DNA of 10,559 nt from Sulfurovum sp. (GTDB lineage: Bacteria; Campylobacterota; Campylobacteria; Campylobacterales; Sulfurovaceae). The notes beneath the pieces were generated by a model. That model saw only the letters and a program-made list of their open reading frames with translations. It did not search any database and was not told the DNA's origin. Made by a program: the position numbers and the translations under genes. The stretch covers positions 1 through 10,559 of the forward strand of contig DQSX01000164.1 in NCBI GenBank assembly GCA_015663065.1, given 5' to 3'. Of this stretch, positions 1 through 6,201 are shown in pieces; position 1 is the first letter of the stretch; the number at the start of each line of letters is the position of its first letter.

Positions 1-1
1 G

Positions 2-37
2 GCTGATCTATATGAGTCTGGAACACCGCTCTTATGA
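2..37 (+). CDS. C-terminal end of an unidentified upstream gene
   Basis: An open frame enters from the left edge and ends at TGA 35-37 after eleven residues (ADLYESGTPLL). The stop overlaps the ATG at 34 of the next frame in an ATGA arrangement, which is typical of translationally coupled genes. Eleven residues are too few to name a family. An alternative is that this and the next frame are one gene split by a -1 frameshift, because the two segments read smoothly when joined. Confidence 0.25.
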   Translation, partial: ADLYESGTPLL

Positions 38-201
38 CAAAGTCTACAGAGGTGAAAACGGGGGAAGAGACCATGCAGGACTTAGACGTGTCTGTGGTGA
101 TGTTGCCATTGACTCTGAAGCGTGTGAAGCACTTTGGAACAAACAGCAATACAGTGTACGCTGGGGACGGATTGGTAGACGTATTGAGTCACTACAGTTA
201 G
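34..201 (+). CDS. short unidentified ORF upstream of rpiB (55 aa)
   Basis: This frame runs from ATG 34 to TAG 199-201 and gives 55 residues starting MTKSTEVKTGEETMQDLD and ending AGDGLVDVLSHYS. I do not recognise the family. I prefer it to the overlapping frame at 12-218 because its composition is protein-like (hydrophobic core VVMLPLTL, acidic and polar residues evenly spread). The competing frame is rich in Arg, Cys and Trp and looks like a shadow. It begins inside the stop codon of the preceding frame (ATGA) and has no good Shine-Dalgarno of its own. It is therefore either translationally coupled or the frameshifted C-terminus of a longer gene whose body lies outside the window. It ends 29 bases before rpiB and is probably co-transcribed with it. 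Confidence 0.35.
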   Translation: MTKSTEVKTGEETMQDLDVSVVMLPLTLKRVKHFGTNSNTVYAGDGLVDVLSHYS

Positions 202-230
202 AACAACCTATTCAATAAAGGAAAAGTATA

Positions 231-689
231 ATGTCAAAGAAATTTTATATTGCAACCGACCATGCAGGTTATGCACTGAAAGCCTACGTCAAAGATTTTG
301 TCACAGAACTGGGTCATGAGATCGTCGACCTGGGACCAGACTCTGCAGACAGAGTGGACTACCCTGATTTTGCAAAAAAATGTACCCAGGCAGTACTTGA
401 TGATGAGGGAAGCTTCGGCATACTCATCTGCGGTACAGGCATAGGCATCAGCATGGCTGCCAACAAAGTACCAGGCATCCGTGCCGCACTCTGTCACGAC
501 CACTACACAGCCATGCTCACCAGACAACATAACGATGCCAACATCTTATGTTTCGGTGAACGTGTGGTAGGCAAAGGTGTCATAGAAGATATGATAGAAG
601 TCTTCGCCAACACAGAATTCGAAGGCGGCAGACACGCCGGACGCGTAGCCAAAATAGAAGGCTGTGCATTCGGTTCTAATTTAGGCTAA
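231..689 (+). CDS. rpiB: ribose-5-phosphate isomerase B
   Basis: RpiB interconverts ribulose 5-phosphate and ribose 5-phosphate in the cytoplasm, in the non-oxidative pentose phosphate pathway that supplies PRPP. The 152-residue product is the usual family length (about 150). Visible family features are the N-terminal DHAGYALK segment (D10-H11) and the glycine-rich CGTGIGISMAANK loop with the candidate catalytic Cys67. His100-Asn101 (RQHNDANIL) and Arg134/Arg138 (GGRHAGR) occupy the positions expected for ring opening and phosphate binding. The start is set by AAAGGAAA at 217-223, seven bases before the ATG. The downstream neighbour apt consumes PRPP, so the pairing makes metabolic sense, although a 187-base structured spacer separates them. 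Confidence 0.96.
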   Translation: MSKKFYIATDHAGYALKAYVKDFVTELGHEIVDLGPDSADRVDYPDFAKKCTQAVLDDEGSFGILICGTGIGISMAANKVPGIRAALCHDHYTAMLTRQHNDANILCFGERVVGKGVIEDMIEVFANTEFEGGRHAGRVAKIEGCAFGSNLG

Positions 690-876
690 CACGAAAAGTT
701 GCAAAGCAAGCCGCGTAAGCAATTAGACCATTAATCACACGAAGTGTGCTTTGTTGTGGCGAACGCCCTTGAAAGCGATAGCGATTCGAGAGCCACAACG
801 CTTTTTGCTTCGTTTTTTCTAAAAAAATGAAGAGAGGAACACCACCACAATCAAAGAAAAAGGAAATCAAAATAAA
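690..876. repeat. structured, repeat-like spacer between rpiB and apt
   Basis: This 187-base spacer is denser in inverted repeats than the other gaps. It holds CACAC-GAA-GTGTG at 736-748, an 8-bp pair GTTGTGGC (753-760) / GCCACAAC (792-799) around a 31-base loop, and an 11-bp stem with a 3-base loop at 808-832. A 64-codon frame is open on the minus strand (676-870), but it lacks a protein-like composition and I do not call it a gene. The composition (GCG, TTCG and CACGAAGTG motifs) resembles a dispersed intergenic repeat; that it recurs elsewhere in the genome is inference. Confidence 0.4.
808..832 (+). terminator. hairpin in the rpiB-apt spacer, possible terminator or attenuator
   Basis: CTTCGTTTTTT (808-818) can pair with AAAAAATGAAG (822-832), giving an 11-bp stem with one G-U pair and a CTA loop. 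The stem is A/T-rich and no T-run follows it. It is therefore not a textbook intrinsic terminator; the runs TTTTT (802-806) and TTTTTT (813-818) instead follow the 753-799 hairpin. The 753-818 segment could end rpiB transcription in the plus direction, or the stem could stabilise mRNA ends. Confidence 0.35.
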
Positions 877-1440
877 ATGAGCAGTCTAACAAACGAAGAA
901 AACACAATTATATTGGAAAGCATAAGAAACATCCCAGATTTCCCAAAACCCGGCATCATGTTCAAAGACATCAGCACCCTCCTTGGAAACCCAAAAGCCC
1001 ACAACATCCTCATGACCCATCTGGAAAACAGATACAAAAGTTACAACCTGGACTACATCGCAGGCATCGATGCCAGAGGTTTCATCTTTGGTGCAGTGCT
1101 TGCAGACAGACTTGGCATAGGTTTTGTACCTGTAAGAAAAAAAGGCAAACTCCCCTACACTACCGTAGCAGAAAAGTACTCACTTGAATACGGCTTTGAT
1201 GAAGTAGAGATACACATCGATGCTTTTGGTGACAATGGATTAAATACAGAAGGTAACCCTTCACAAGTACTGCTTATAGATGACCTCATTGCCACAGGAG
1301 GAACAGCAAAAGCTGCTGCCAGTCTCATAGACAAAGTAGGTGCACACTGTGTAGAAGCCTGCTTCATTCTTGAACTTGGCTTTCTGAATGGAAAAGAAGG
1401 CATTAAAGCTCCTGTCTACTCAGTGTTAGAGATAGATTAA
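877..1440 (+). CDS. apt: adenine phosphoribosyltransferase
   Basis: Apt makes AMP from adenine and PRPP in the cytoplasm (purine salvage). The 187-residue protein opens with the family N-terminus (IRNIPDFPKPGIMFKDIS, residues 17-34). It carries EARGF-like DARGFIFG (65-72), the VPVRKKGKLP hood segment (84-93), LEYG (103-106), and the PRPP-binding loop VLLIDDLIATGGT at 131-143 with the two adjacent aspartates. Compared with E. coli Apt as I recall it, there are about seven extra residues (around GDNGLNTEGNP, 118-128) just before the PRPP loop. AGGA at 861-864 lies 12 bases before the ATG, a little far but acceptable. The stop TAA (1438-1440) shares its last A with the ATG of the following gene, so the two are translationally coupled. 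Confidence 0.96.
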   Translation: MSSLTNEENTIILESIRNIPDFPKPGIMFKDISTLLGNPKAHNILMTHLENRYKSYNLDYIAGIDARGFIFGAVLADRLGIGFVPVRKKGKLPYTTVAEKYSLEYGFDEVEIHIDAFGDNGLNTEGNPSQVLLIDDLIATGGTAKAAASLIDKVGAHCVEACFILELGFLNGKEGIKAPVYSVLEID

Positions 1441-1694
1441 TGTCTGACGTTGAATTTAACGCAGAGGAGAAAAAAGTCCTTGTGCATAAAATACAAAACT
1501 ATTTTCACAATGAACTCTCCGAAGAGATCGGGCAGTTCGATGCAGAGTTTTTACTGGATTTTTTCAATAAAGAGTTAGGTGCCTACCATTACAACAAAGG
1601 CTTACAGGATGCTCGAACACTCATAGAAGAGAATGCCCAGAAGCTTTCACAAACCTTTTATGAAATGGAAAAGATCACAGAGTTTATCAAATGA
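1440..1694 (+). CDS. DUF2164 family protein
   Basis: This small acidic, helical cytoplasmic protein has 84 residues and matches the DUF2164 pattern: a short basic/acidic helix, then FHNELSEEIGQFDAEFLLDFFNKELG-type sequence (residues 23-47) and YHYNKGLQDA (49-58). Function is unknown for the family. There is no signal peptide, membrane segment or cysteine. Its ATG overlaps the apt stop codon (TAATG), and there is no separate strong ribosome binding site, so expression probably depends on re-initiation after apt. Its last 16 codons are overlapped on the other strand by the Tat-signal ORF (1647-1820). Confidence 0.8.
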   Translation: MSDVEFNAEEKKVLVHKIQNYFHNELSEEIGQFDAEFLLDFFNKELGAYHYNKGLQDARTLIEENAQKLSQTFYEMEKITEFIK

Positions 1695-1820
1695 CAGCAT
1701 GTGAAGCAAAGCAATTTTATCTGACTTTTTTGTCTCTACTTGAATGCTTTCACCAAAACTATAGGCAGATGCCGATACCAGTGTAATACCTAAGGTAAGT
1801 AAAAAGTCTCTTCTATGCAT
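1647..1820 (-). pseudogene. short Tat-signal ORF, probable 5' remnant of an exported-protein gene
   Basis: On the minus strand an ATG at 1820-1818 has AGAGGA at 1832-1827 (six-base spacer) and an extended -10 box TGCTAAAAT at 1847-1839. The 57-residue product begins MHRRDFLLTLGITLVSASA, a good twin-arginine signal (RRDFL, hydrophobic core, small residues before a likely cleavage site near residues 19-23). After about residue 40 the sequence (LLHMLSFDKLCDLFHFIKGL) looks non-native and runs antisense through the end of the DUF2164 gene to TGA 1649-1647. I infer a once longer Tat-exported protein that lost its body by deletion. A genuine tiny exported peptide is possible but less likely. The family cannot be named from the signal alone. 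Confidence 0.5.
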
Positions 1821-1838
1821 GATCTATCCTCTACTGTT

Positions 1839-1847
1839 ATTTTAGCA
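1839..1847 (-). promoter_or_regulatory. extended -10 promoter of the Tat-signal ORF
   Basis: TGCTAAAAT read on the minus strand lies 19 bases upstream of the ORF's ATG, with AGAGGA between them. The same nine-base motif occurs upstream of the minus-strand permease gene (4609-4617). No -35 box is evident, as is usual for Campylobacterota housekeeping promoters. Confidence 0.45.
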
Positions 1848-1867
1848 TATGGAAACCTCTGATTAGA

Positions 1868-1873
1868 TATAAT
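1868..1873 (+). promoter_or_regulatory. -10 box for trpB
   Basis: A consensus TATAAT sits 28 bases before the trpB ATG in an AT-rich stretch, with no clear -35 element. It is divergent from the promoter at 1839-1847. No trp-leader peptide or TrpR-like operator is visible in the short leader. Confidence 0.55.
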
Positions 1874-1900
1874 CTCTTCACTATTTACAAAAGAGATAAA

Positions 1901-3127
1901 ATGGATTTAACGAAAACAATTTACATTCCAAAACCAAGTCCGCATGATCCTGATGATCTGGGACATTTTGGCAAATTTGGCGGACGTTTTGTTCCCGAAA
2001 CACTGATGCCTGCGCTTGAACAACTCAGACTTGACTACGAAGCCGTACGTTTTGACAAAGATTTCTGGTCTGAAGTGGATCACTACTATAAAAACTATGT
2101 AGGACGACCCTCTTCACTCTATTTTGCAGAAAACCTCTCTAAAGAACTTGATGCAAAGATCTATCTTAAACGTGAAGACTTGAACCATACCGGAGCACAC
2201 AAGATCAATCACTGTATCGCTCAGGCTATTTTGGCAAAGAGACTGGGCAGAAAGAAGATCATTGCTGAGACCGGTGCCGGTCAACATGGTGTGGCTACCG
2301 CTACTGTTGCTGCACTTTTTGGACTGGAGTGCGAAGTCTTCATGGGTGCAAAAGATGTGGCACGTCAGGAACTCAATGTTTTTAGAATGAAACTGCTGGG
2401 TGCCAAAGTCCATGCAGTGGAATCCGGTTCCAAAACACTCAAAGATGCCATGAACGATGCTATCCGTCACTGGGTGACCCATGCCAGAGACACCTACTAC
2501 CTCATAGGTACCGTAGCAGGACCTCACCCCTACCCTATGATGGTGCGTGACATACAGTCTATCATCGGATGGGAAGCTAAAGCACAGCTGGATGTTGTCG
2601 AAGGATGCCTGCCGGACAAGGTCATTGCCTGTATTGGCGGTGGTTCCAATGCCTTGGGTATATTTAACCACTTCCTTGAAGAGGAGAGTGTAGAGTGTAT
2701 CGGTATTGAAGCGGGTGGACTAGGACTTGACTCCAAACATGGCTGCTCACTTGAAAAAGGCAGTCCGGGAGTACTGCACGGACAACTCTCCTACCTCTTG
2801 CAGGATGAGGACGGGCAGGTCCAAGAAGCACACTCTATCTCTGCGGGGCTTGACTACCCGGGTATAGGGCCGGAACATGCATTTTTAAAAGAGGAGAATA
2901 TCGTTACTTATGATCACATTACCGATGATGAAGCGATGGAGGCCTTTGTATGGCTTTCTCAGTCTGAAGGGATCATTCCGGCATTTGAGTCTTCTCACGC
3001 CATCGCTTACCTCAAAAAAATGAAAGCTGAAGAGATCAAAGGAAAAACTATTTTGGTCAATCTTTCCGGACGTGGCGACAAAGATATGATCCAGGCGCAG
3101 GATATACTTTCGGAACAGTTTAATTAA
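1901..3127 (+). CDS. trpB: tryptophan synthase beta subunit
   Basis: TrpB condenses indole with L-serine to tryptophan using PLP and normally works with TrpA. The 408-residue product has the standard TrpB1 features: HTGAHKIN with the PLP lysine K101, catalytic Glu123 in AETGAGQHG, phosphate-binding GGGSN (246-250), LDYPGIGPEHAFL, and LSGRGDKD near the C-terminus with Ser389. K101, E123 and GGGSN keep the spacing of the Salmonella enzyme (K87, E109, 232-236) with a constant offset of 14, so all key residues are present behind a slightly longer N-terminus. The ribosome binding site is weak (AAGAGA, about 1890-1895). It is solitary here: no trpA, trpC or trpF adjoins it, so the partner subunit must be encoded elsewhere. 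Confidence 0.97.
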   Translation: MDLTKTIYIPKPSPHDPDDLGHFGKFGGRFVPETLMPALEQLRLDYEAVRFDKDFWSEVDHYYKNYVGRPSSLYFAENLSKELDAKIYLKREDLNHTGAHKINHCIAQAILAKRLGRKKIIAETGAGQHGVATATVAALFGLECEVFMGAKDVARQELNVFRMKLLGAKVHAVESGSKTLKDAMNDAIRHWVTHARDTYYLIGTVAGPHPYPMMVRDIQSIIGWEAKAQLDVVEGCLPDKVIACIGGGSNALGIFNHFLEEESVECIGIEAGGLGLDSKHGCSLEKGSPGVLHGQLSYLLQDEDGQVQEAHSISAGLDYPGIGPEHAFLKEENIVTYDHITDDEAMEAFVWLSQSEGIIPAFESSHAIAYLKKMKAEEIKGKTILVNLSGRGDKDMIQAQDILSEQFN

Positions 3128-3156
3128 GCAACAGAGAAATAGTAAAAAAACAATAC

Positions 3157-3196
3157 CTTAATATATAATTAAGAATTATAATGTATTATTTATAAT
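3157..3196 (+). promoter_or_regulatory. promoter region of the thioredoxin-fold gene, three TATAAT boxes
   Basis: Three perfect TATAAT hexamers start at 3164, 3177 and 3191, spaced 13-14 bases apart. The first lies inside a perfect inverted repeat, CTTAAT-ATATA-ATTAAG (3157-3173). Any of them could drive the gene starting at 3225; the third is the nearest. In DNA this AT-rich, chance matches are likely. Confidence 0.4.
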
Positions 3197-3224
3197 AACT
3201 AAATAGATATTAAAGGTGTATTCT

Positions 3225-3638
3225 ATGAAATTCCTTATCTTCTCTCTCCTTCTCCTGAGCGATCTTTTTGCAGGGACAGCTGCAGAATATGCAGCCACAC
3301 TCAATGCCCAAACAGATTTGAACAAAGCCTACACGCAAGCTAAAAATGAAAAAAAAGATATGATACTTCTTCTTATTGTAAAGGAAGGCTGTCACTGGTG
3401 TGACAAAATGGTGAAACTGACCCTGCAGGACAACACTGTAAAATATGCACTCTCAGACACAGTCATAGTCGTGACTGATCTGCATTCTGAACTTGCCAAA
3501 AGATACAATGCAACACTGACACCTACGATGGTCTTCATAGATGCCAAAACAAAAAAGAGTGTGTATCAACAAGTCGGATATGAAAAAGCCGGTGCCTTTA
3601 TGATCACTATTGTTTCTGCAGTGGATAATTTGCCGTAG
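3225..3638 (+). CDS. exported thioredoxin-fold protein (CHWC)
   Basis: The 137-residue product has an N-terminal signal (MKFLIFSLLLLSDLFAGTAA) followed by a thioredoxin-like domain. It carries a CxxC redox motif, C56-H-W-C59, and a cis-proline motif TLTP-T at P100 followed by a beta strand (MVFID). This matches small periplasmic thioredoxin-like proteins of the Thioredoxin_7 / SoxW-like type. It is likely a periplasmic thiol-disulfide reductant, but the partner is unknown. I use ATG 3225 rather than GTG 3216: the GTG is part of the ribosome binding site AAAGG (3212-3216), which lies eight bases from the ATG, and starting at the ATG leaves a clean signal peptide. Its 3' end overlaps the convergent permease gene by 32 bases. 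Confidence 0.85.
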   Translation: MKFLIFSLLLLSDLFAGTAAEYAATLNAQTDLNKAYTQAKNEKKDMILLLIVKEGCHWCDKMVKLTLQDNTVKYALSDTVIVVTDLHSELAKRYNATLTPTMVFIDAKTKKSVYQQVGYEKAGAFMITIVSAVDNLP

Positions 3639-4569
3639 TCAGTACCTTTTTATCGATATAGCTAGCCAGAGGGATCTGAACGATATAAGCAAACATGATC
3701 GGCAGTAACATAGAGATACCAAAAGTACTAGCTGAAAAGGTTGAGATGACCAAAGCCAATGTAATGTACCTTGTCACAGAGTGCCAAAATGCTGCCCGCT
3801 CCTGCGGTGAATTAAGATCATAGATGATTTTTGAAGCAAAATACGTTAAGAAGTAAAAAGCAGAGACAGCGATCAGGGCTATGTAAAACAGTTCTGGTTC
3901 AAAATCATAAATATCTACAAGATACTGGGAACTTTGCAGGCCAAAGAGGTAAAAAAGTATAATGAAAATACTGAGCTTGCTAATGACCTTATGGTACTTT
4001 TCAATGAAGTTTAACAGAGGCTTGATCCACAATACCACCCTGCTTGCGGCAAACGGTATAAGGATCAAAAGGATGATCACTGCTTCAGCAAAACGGCTAA
4101 TGGTGATCTCCTCATTATAGGTCACGCCGAAATATCCGGCTGAGAGCTGTGCAAATATATGCAGCATGAGCATAGACAGTGAAACAAACATTAAATTAAT
4201 AAAAAGAAGTAAAAAACCCAAAGAGGTATCTGCATTGGACTTTTTGATCCAGTGCATCACCATACCGCCACCACTCAGTACGGCCAGCAGAAAAAGCCCC
4301 GAAGTGATGCCAAAATCATTGGTCATAAAACCTATGGCAAGTGCAAAAAGAGGTAAGAGTATATAGTTTACCCAAAAGCCTTTCATGAGTACTGACCTGT
4401 ACTTCCATACCAGTACCACATCTTTGAGTTTGAACTTAAAGAGTGACGGCATGATCAGGGTAAGCCCGGCGAACAGACAGATATTGGTACTGAATACAAA
4501 GCCAAAGTTATAGAGACCATAGGAAAAACCCAGTATGGCCCCCAATAGGACAATAAAAATTAATTGCAT
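3607..4569 (-). CDS. BASS/ACR3-like membrane permease (bile acid:sodium symporter superfamily)
   Basis: This 320-residue, very hydrophobic protein has about ten predicted membrane segments (for example near residues 2-20, 25-41, 64-82, 88-104, 117-140, 163-180, 197-213, 227-247, 266-284 and 286-304). The stretch SGGGMVMHWIKK...LGFLLLFINLMF (99-128) and the C-terminal TRYITLALVIS...LLPIMFAYIVQIPLA resemble the bile acid:Na+ symporter / ACR3 arsenite carrier superfamily. The Cys found in the PC-TAMV motif of ACR3 carriers is replaced by Gly, so arsenite export is doubtful and the substrate is unknown. The start is supported by AAAGGG (4580-4575) five bases before the ATG. No arsR- or arsC-type gene is adjacent. 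The gene is divergent from pepA. Confidence 0.65.
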   Translation of the reverse strand: MQLIFIVLLGAILGFSYGLYNFGFVFSTNICLFAGLTLIMPSLFKFKLKDVVLVWKYRSVLMKGFWVNYILLPLFALAIGFMTNDFGITSGLFLLAVLSGGGMVMHWIKKSNADTSLGFLLLFINLMFVSLSMLMLHIFAQLSAGYFGVTYNEEITISRFAEAVIILLILIPFAASRVVLWIKPLLNFIEKYHKVISKLSIFIILFYLFGLQSSQYLVDIYDFEPELFYIALIAVSAFYFLTYFASKIIYDLNSPQERAAFWHSVTRYITLALVISTFSASTFGISMLLPIMFAYIVQIPLASYIDKKVLTTANYPLQKQ

Positions 4570-4602
4570 ACATTCCCTTTATATATAAATATTTGACTAA
4601 TT

Positions 4603-4641
4603 GTACACATTTTAGCAAAGAACTATCTGCTATGTGTGTAC
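4603..4641. promoter_or_regulatory. inverted repeat over the permease promoter, candidate operator
   Basis: GTACAC (4603-4608) plus AGCA (4614-4617) mirrors TGCT (4628-4631) plus GTGTAC (4636-4641). The left arm contains the minus-strand extended -10 box TGCTAAAAT (4617-4609) of the permease gene, so a regulator binding here would cover that promoter. The inner gaps differ by one base, so the symmetry is imperfect. Confidence 0.35.
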
Positions 4642-4656
4642 TCCTTTACTTTTATT

Positions 4657-4665
4657 TGATATACT
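4657..4665 (+). promoter_or_regulatory. extended -10 promoter for pepA
   Basis: TGATATACT fits the TGnTATAAT extended -10 pattern and lies 31 bases before the pepA ATG. The ribosome binding site AAAGG (4686-4690) follows. Confidence 0.5.
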
Positions 4666-4696
4666 CTGTGTTATTGAACTATTTTAAAGGCTATTC

Positions 4697-6169
4697 ATGA
4701 ATTTTAATATAACAACCGAAAAACGCGCTGATATCAAGGCTGATCTTGAGATCATACTTGTCATAGACAAGGCATTCAAGCATCCGTTCGTACAAGATAA
4801 AAAACTATTGAAAAAAGCCGGTTTTTCCGGAGCACAGGATGAAGTATGTCATCTAATAGAGAAAAACAGACTCTATGTTGGCGCAGAGACACTTAAAGGT
4901 GTGGGTGTGCGTTCCGCTCTGGCCACTGCACTGCGTTCACTGCTTGGGAAAAAAGCCTATAAAACGATCAAGATCGGAACCTATCTGAGCCATCCGAGAT
5001 GTTCTGCCTCTCTTAGAGCATCAGTGGAGGGCATAGTACTGGGTGCGTACACTTTCAACCGCTACAAAAGCAAAAAAACAAAATGTTACGTTAAGAGTGT
5101 ACAGATATCTCTTGAAGGATACAACGCCCATGAACTAAGCATGGAGACTGCTGTAAGGGCTGTGCATAATGGTGAAATTTCTGCCAATGCCACAAACTTT
5201 ACAAGAAACATCGTCAATACTACGCCTGATGACTGCTACCCGGAGATCATGGCAAATATTGCTGAGAGTCTTACAAAGAATTCCAAGTTGAAATGTAAAA
5301 TTCTTAAACCAAAAGCCTTGAGAAAAGAGAAGATGGAAACACTGCTTGCAGTCGCACGTGCAAGCCGTCATAAACCAAGAGTGATCCATCTGACACACAA
5401 GCCCAAAAACCCTGTAGCCGTCATCTCTTTGGTTGGGAAAGGCTTGACCTATGATTCAGGCGGACTCAGCCTTAAACCTGCAGACTATATGGTAACAATG
5501 AAGTCTGACAAAAGTGGCGGTGCTGCCGTACTTGGTATTATGAAGGCGGTCTGCGAAATGGATCTTCCTATTGAAGTACATGGTTTTGTAGGTGCAGTAG
5601 AGAACATGATAGGCGGTGATGCCTATAAGCCTGACGATGTACTGACAGCTAAAAACGGAAAAACCATTGAGATACGCAATACAGATGCAGAAGGCCGTCT
5701 GGTACTTGCAGACACACTCTGTTATGCACAGCAGGAAGTCAAAGCAGACTATCTTTTTGACTTTGCAACTTTGACGGGTGCCAGCGTAGTAGGTGTGGGT
5801 CACTACACCTCAAGTGTCATGGGAAATGCAGATGAGCCTAAAGAGATGGTTACAAAAATGGCGACACAGGCTGGCGAATTTGCCACAACACTGGACTTTA
5901 ACAGACACTTGAAAAAAACCATCAAATCTGAAATTGCAGATGTATGTAATATTTCAAACACACGTTACGGTGGAGCGATCACGGCAGGACAATTCCTCTC
6001 AGAATTCATCGACGAGGACCACAAAGACAAATGGGCGCACATTGACATCGCAGGACCTGCTTTTGTTGAACATGCCTGGGCAGAGAACCCTCATGGTGCT
6101 TCAGGTGCCGGTGTAAGAATGATGATACGGCTGATTGAAAAAATGGTTCGTAGCAAGGGAACGCATTAA
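4697..6169 (+). CDS. pepA: leucyl aminopeptidase (M17 family)
   Basis: This cytosolic two-metal M17 aminopeptidase removes N-terminal residues from peptides and helps recycle amino acids. The 490-residue protein has a variable N-terminal domain (about 1-165) and the catalytic C-terminal domain. The catalytic domain includes GKGLTYDSGGLSLKP (K248, D253, K260), D271 in the MKSDKSGG segment, and the M17 signature NTDAEGRL (D330, E332, R334). All seven residues align with E. coli PepA (K270, D275, K282, D293, D352, E354, R356) at a constant offset of 22, so the active site is complete. AAAGG at 4686-4690 sets the start. The PepA of E. coli also binds DNA; nothing in this sequence tests that. A response-regulator gene follows 32 bases later without an obvious terminator. 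Confidence 0.96.
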   Translation: MNFNITTEKRADIKADLEIILVIDKAFKHPFVQDKKLLKKAGFSGAQDEVCHLIEKNRLYVGAETLKGVGVRSALATALRSLLGKKAYKTIKIGTYLSHPRCSASLRASVEGIVLGAYTFNRYKSKKTKCYVKSVQISLEGYNAHELSMETAVRAVHNGEISANATNFTRNIVNTTPDDCYPEIMANIAESLTKNSKLKCKILKPKALRKEKMETLLAVARASRHKPRVIHLTHKPKNPVAVISLVGKGLTYDSGGLSLKPADYMVTMKSDKSGGAAVLGIMKAVCEMDLPIEVHGFVGAVENMIGGDAYKPDDVLTAKNGKTIEIRNTDAEGRLVLADTLCYAQQEVKADYLFDFATLTGASVVGVGHYTSSVMGNADEPKEMVTKMATQAGEFATTLDFNRHLKKTIKSEIADVCNISNTRYGGAITAGQFLSEFIDEDHKDKWAHIDIAGPAFVEHAWAENPHGASGAGVRMMIRLIEKMVRSKGTH

Positions 6170-6201
6170 GACTGCACAAAAAATATGAAAAGTTTGAGAT
6201 C

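Noticed and set aside
12..218. 68-codon plus-strand ORF starting MSLEHRSYDK
   Set aside because: Rich in Arg, Cys and Trp, with no ribosome binding site and no recognisable family. The overlapping frame 34-201 has a more protein-like composition and an ATGA link to the frame before it.
676..870. 64-codon minus-strand ORF in the rpiB-apt spacer
   Set aside because: No ribosome binding site, low-quality composition, and it spans hairpins that look like a repeat. Treated as part of the structured spacer.
2114..2671. 185-codon minus-strand ORF inside trpB
   Set aside because: Fully antisense to a complete, motif-verified trpB; Cys- and His-rich composition typical of a shadow frame.
3216..3224. 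GTG start three codons upstream for the thioredoxin-fold protein
   Set aside because: The GTG lies within the AAAGG(T) ribosome binding site that serves ATG 3225, and using it would put extra residues before the signal peptide.
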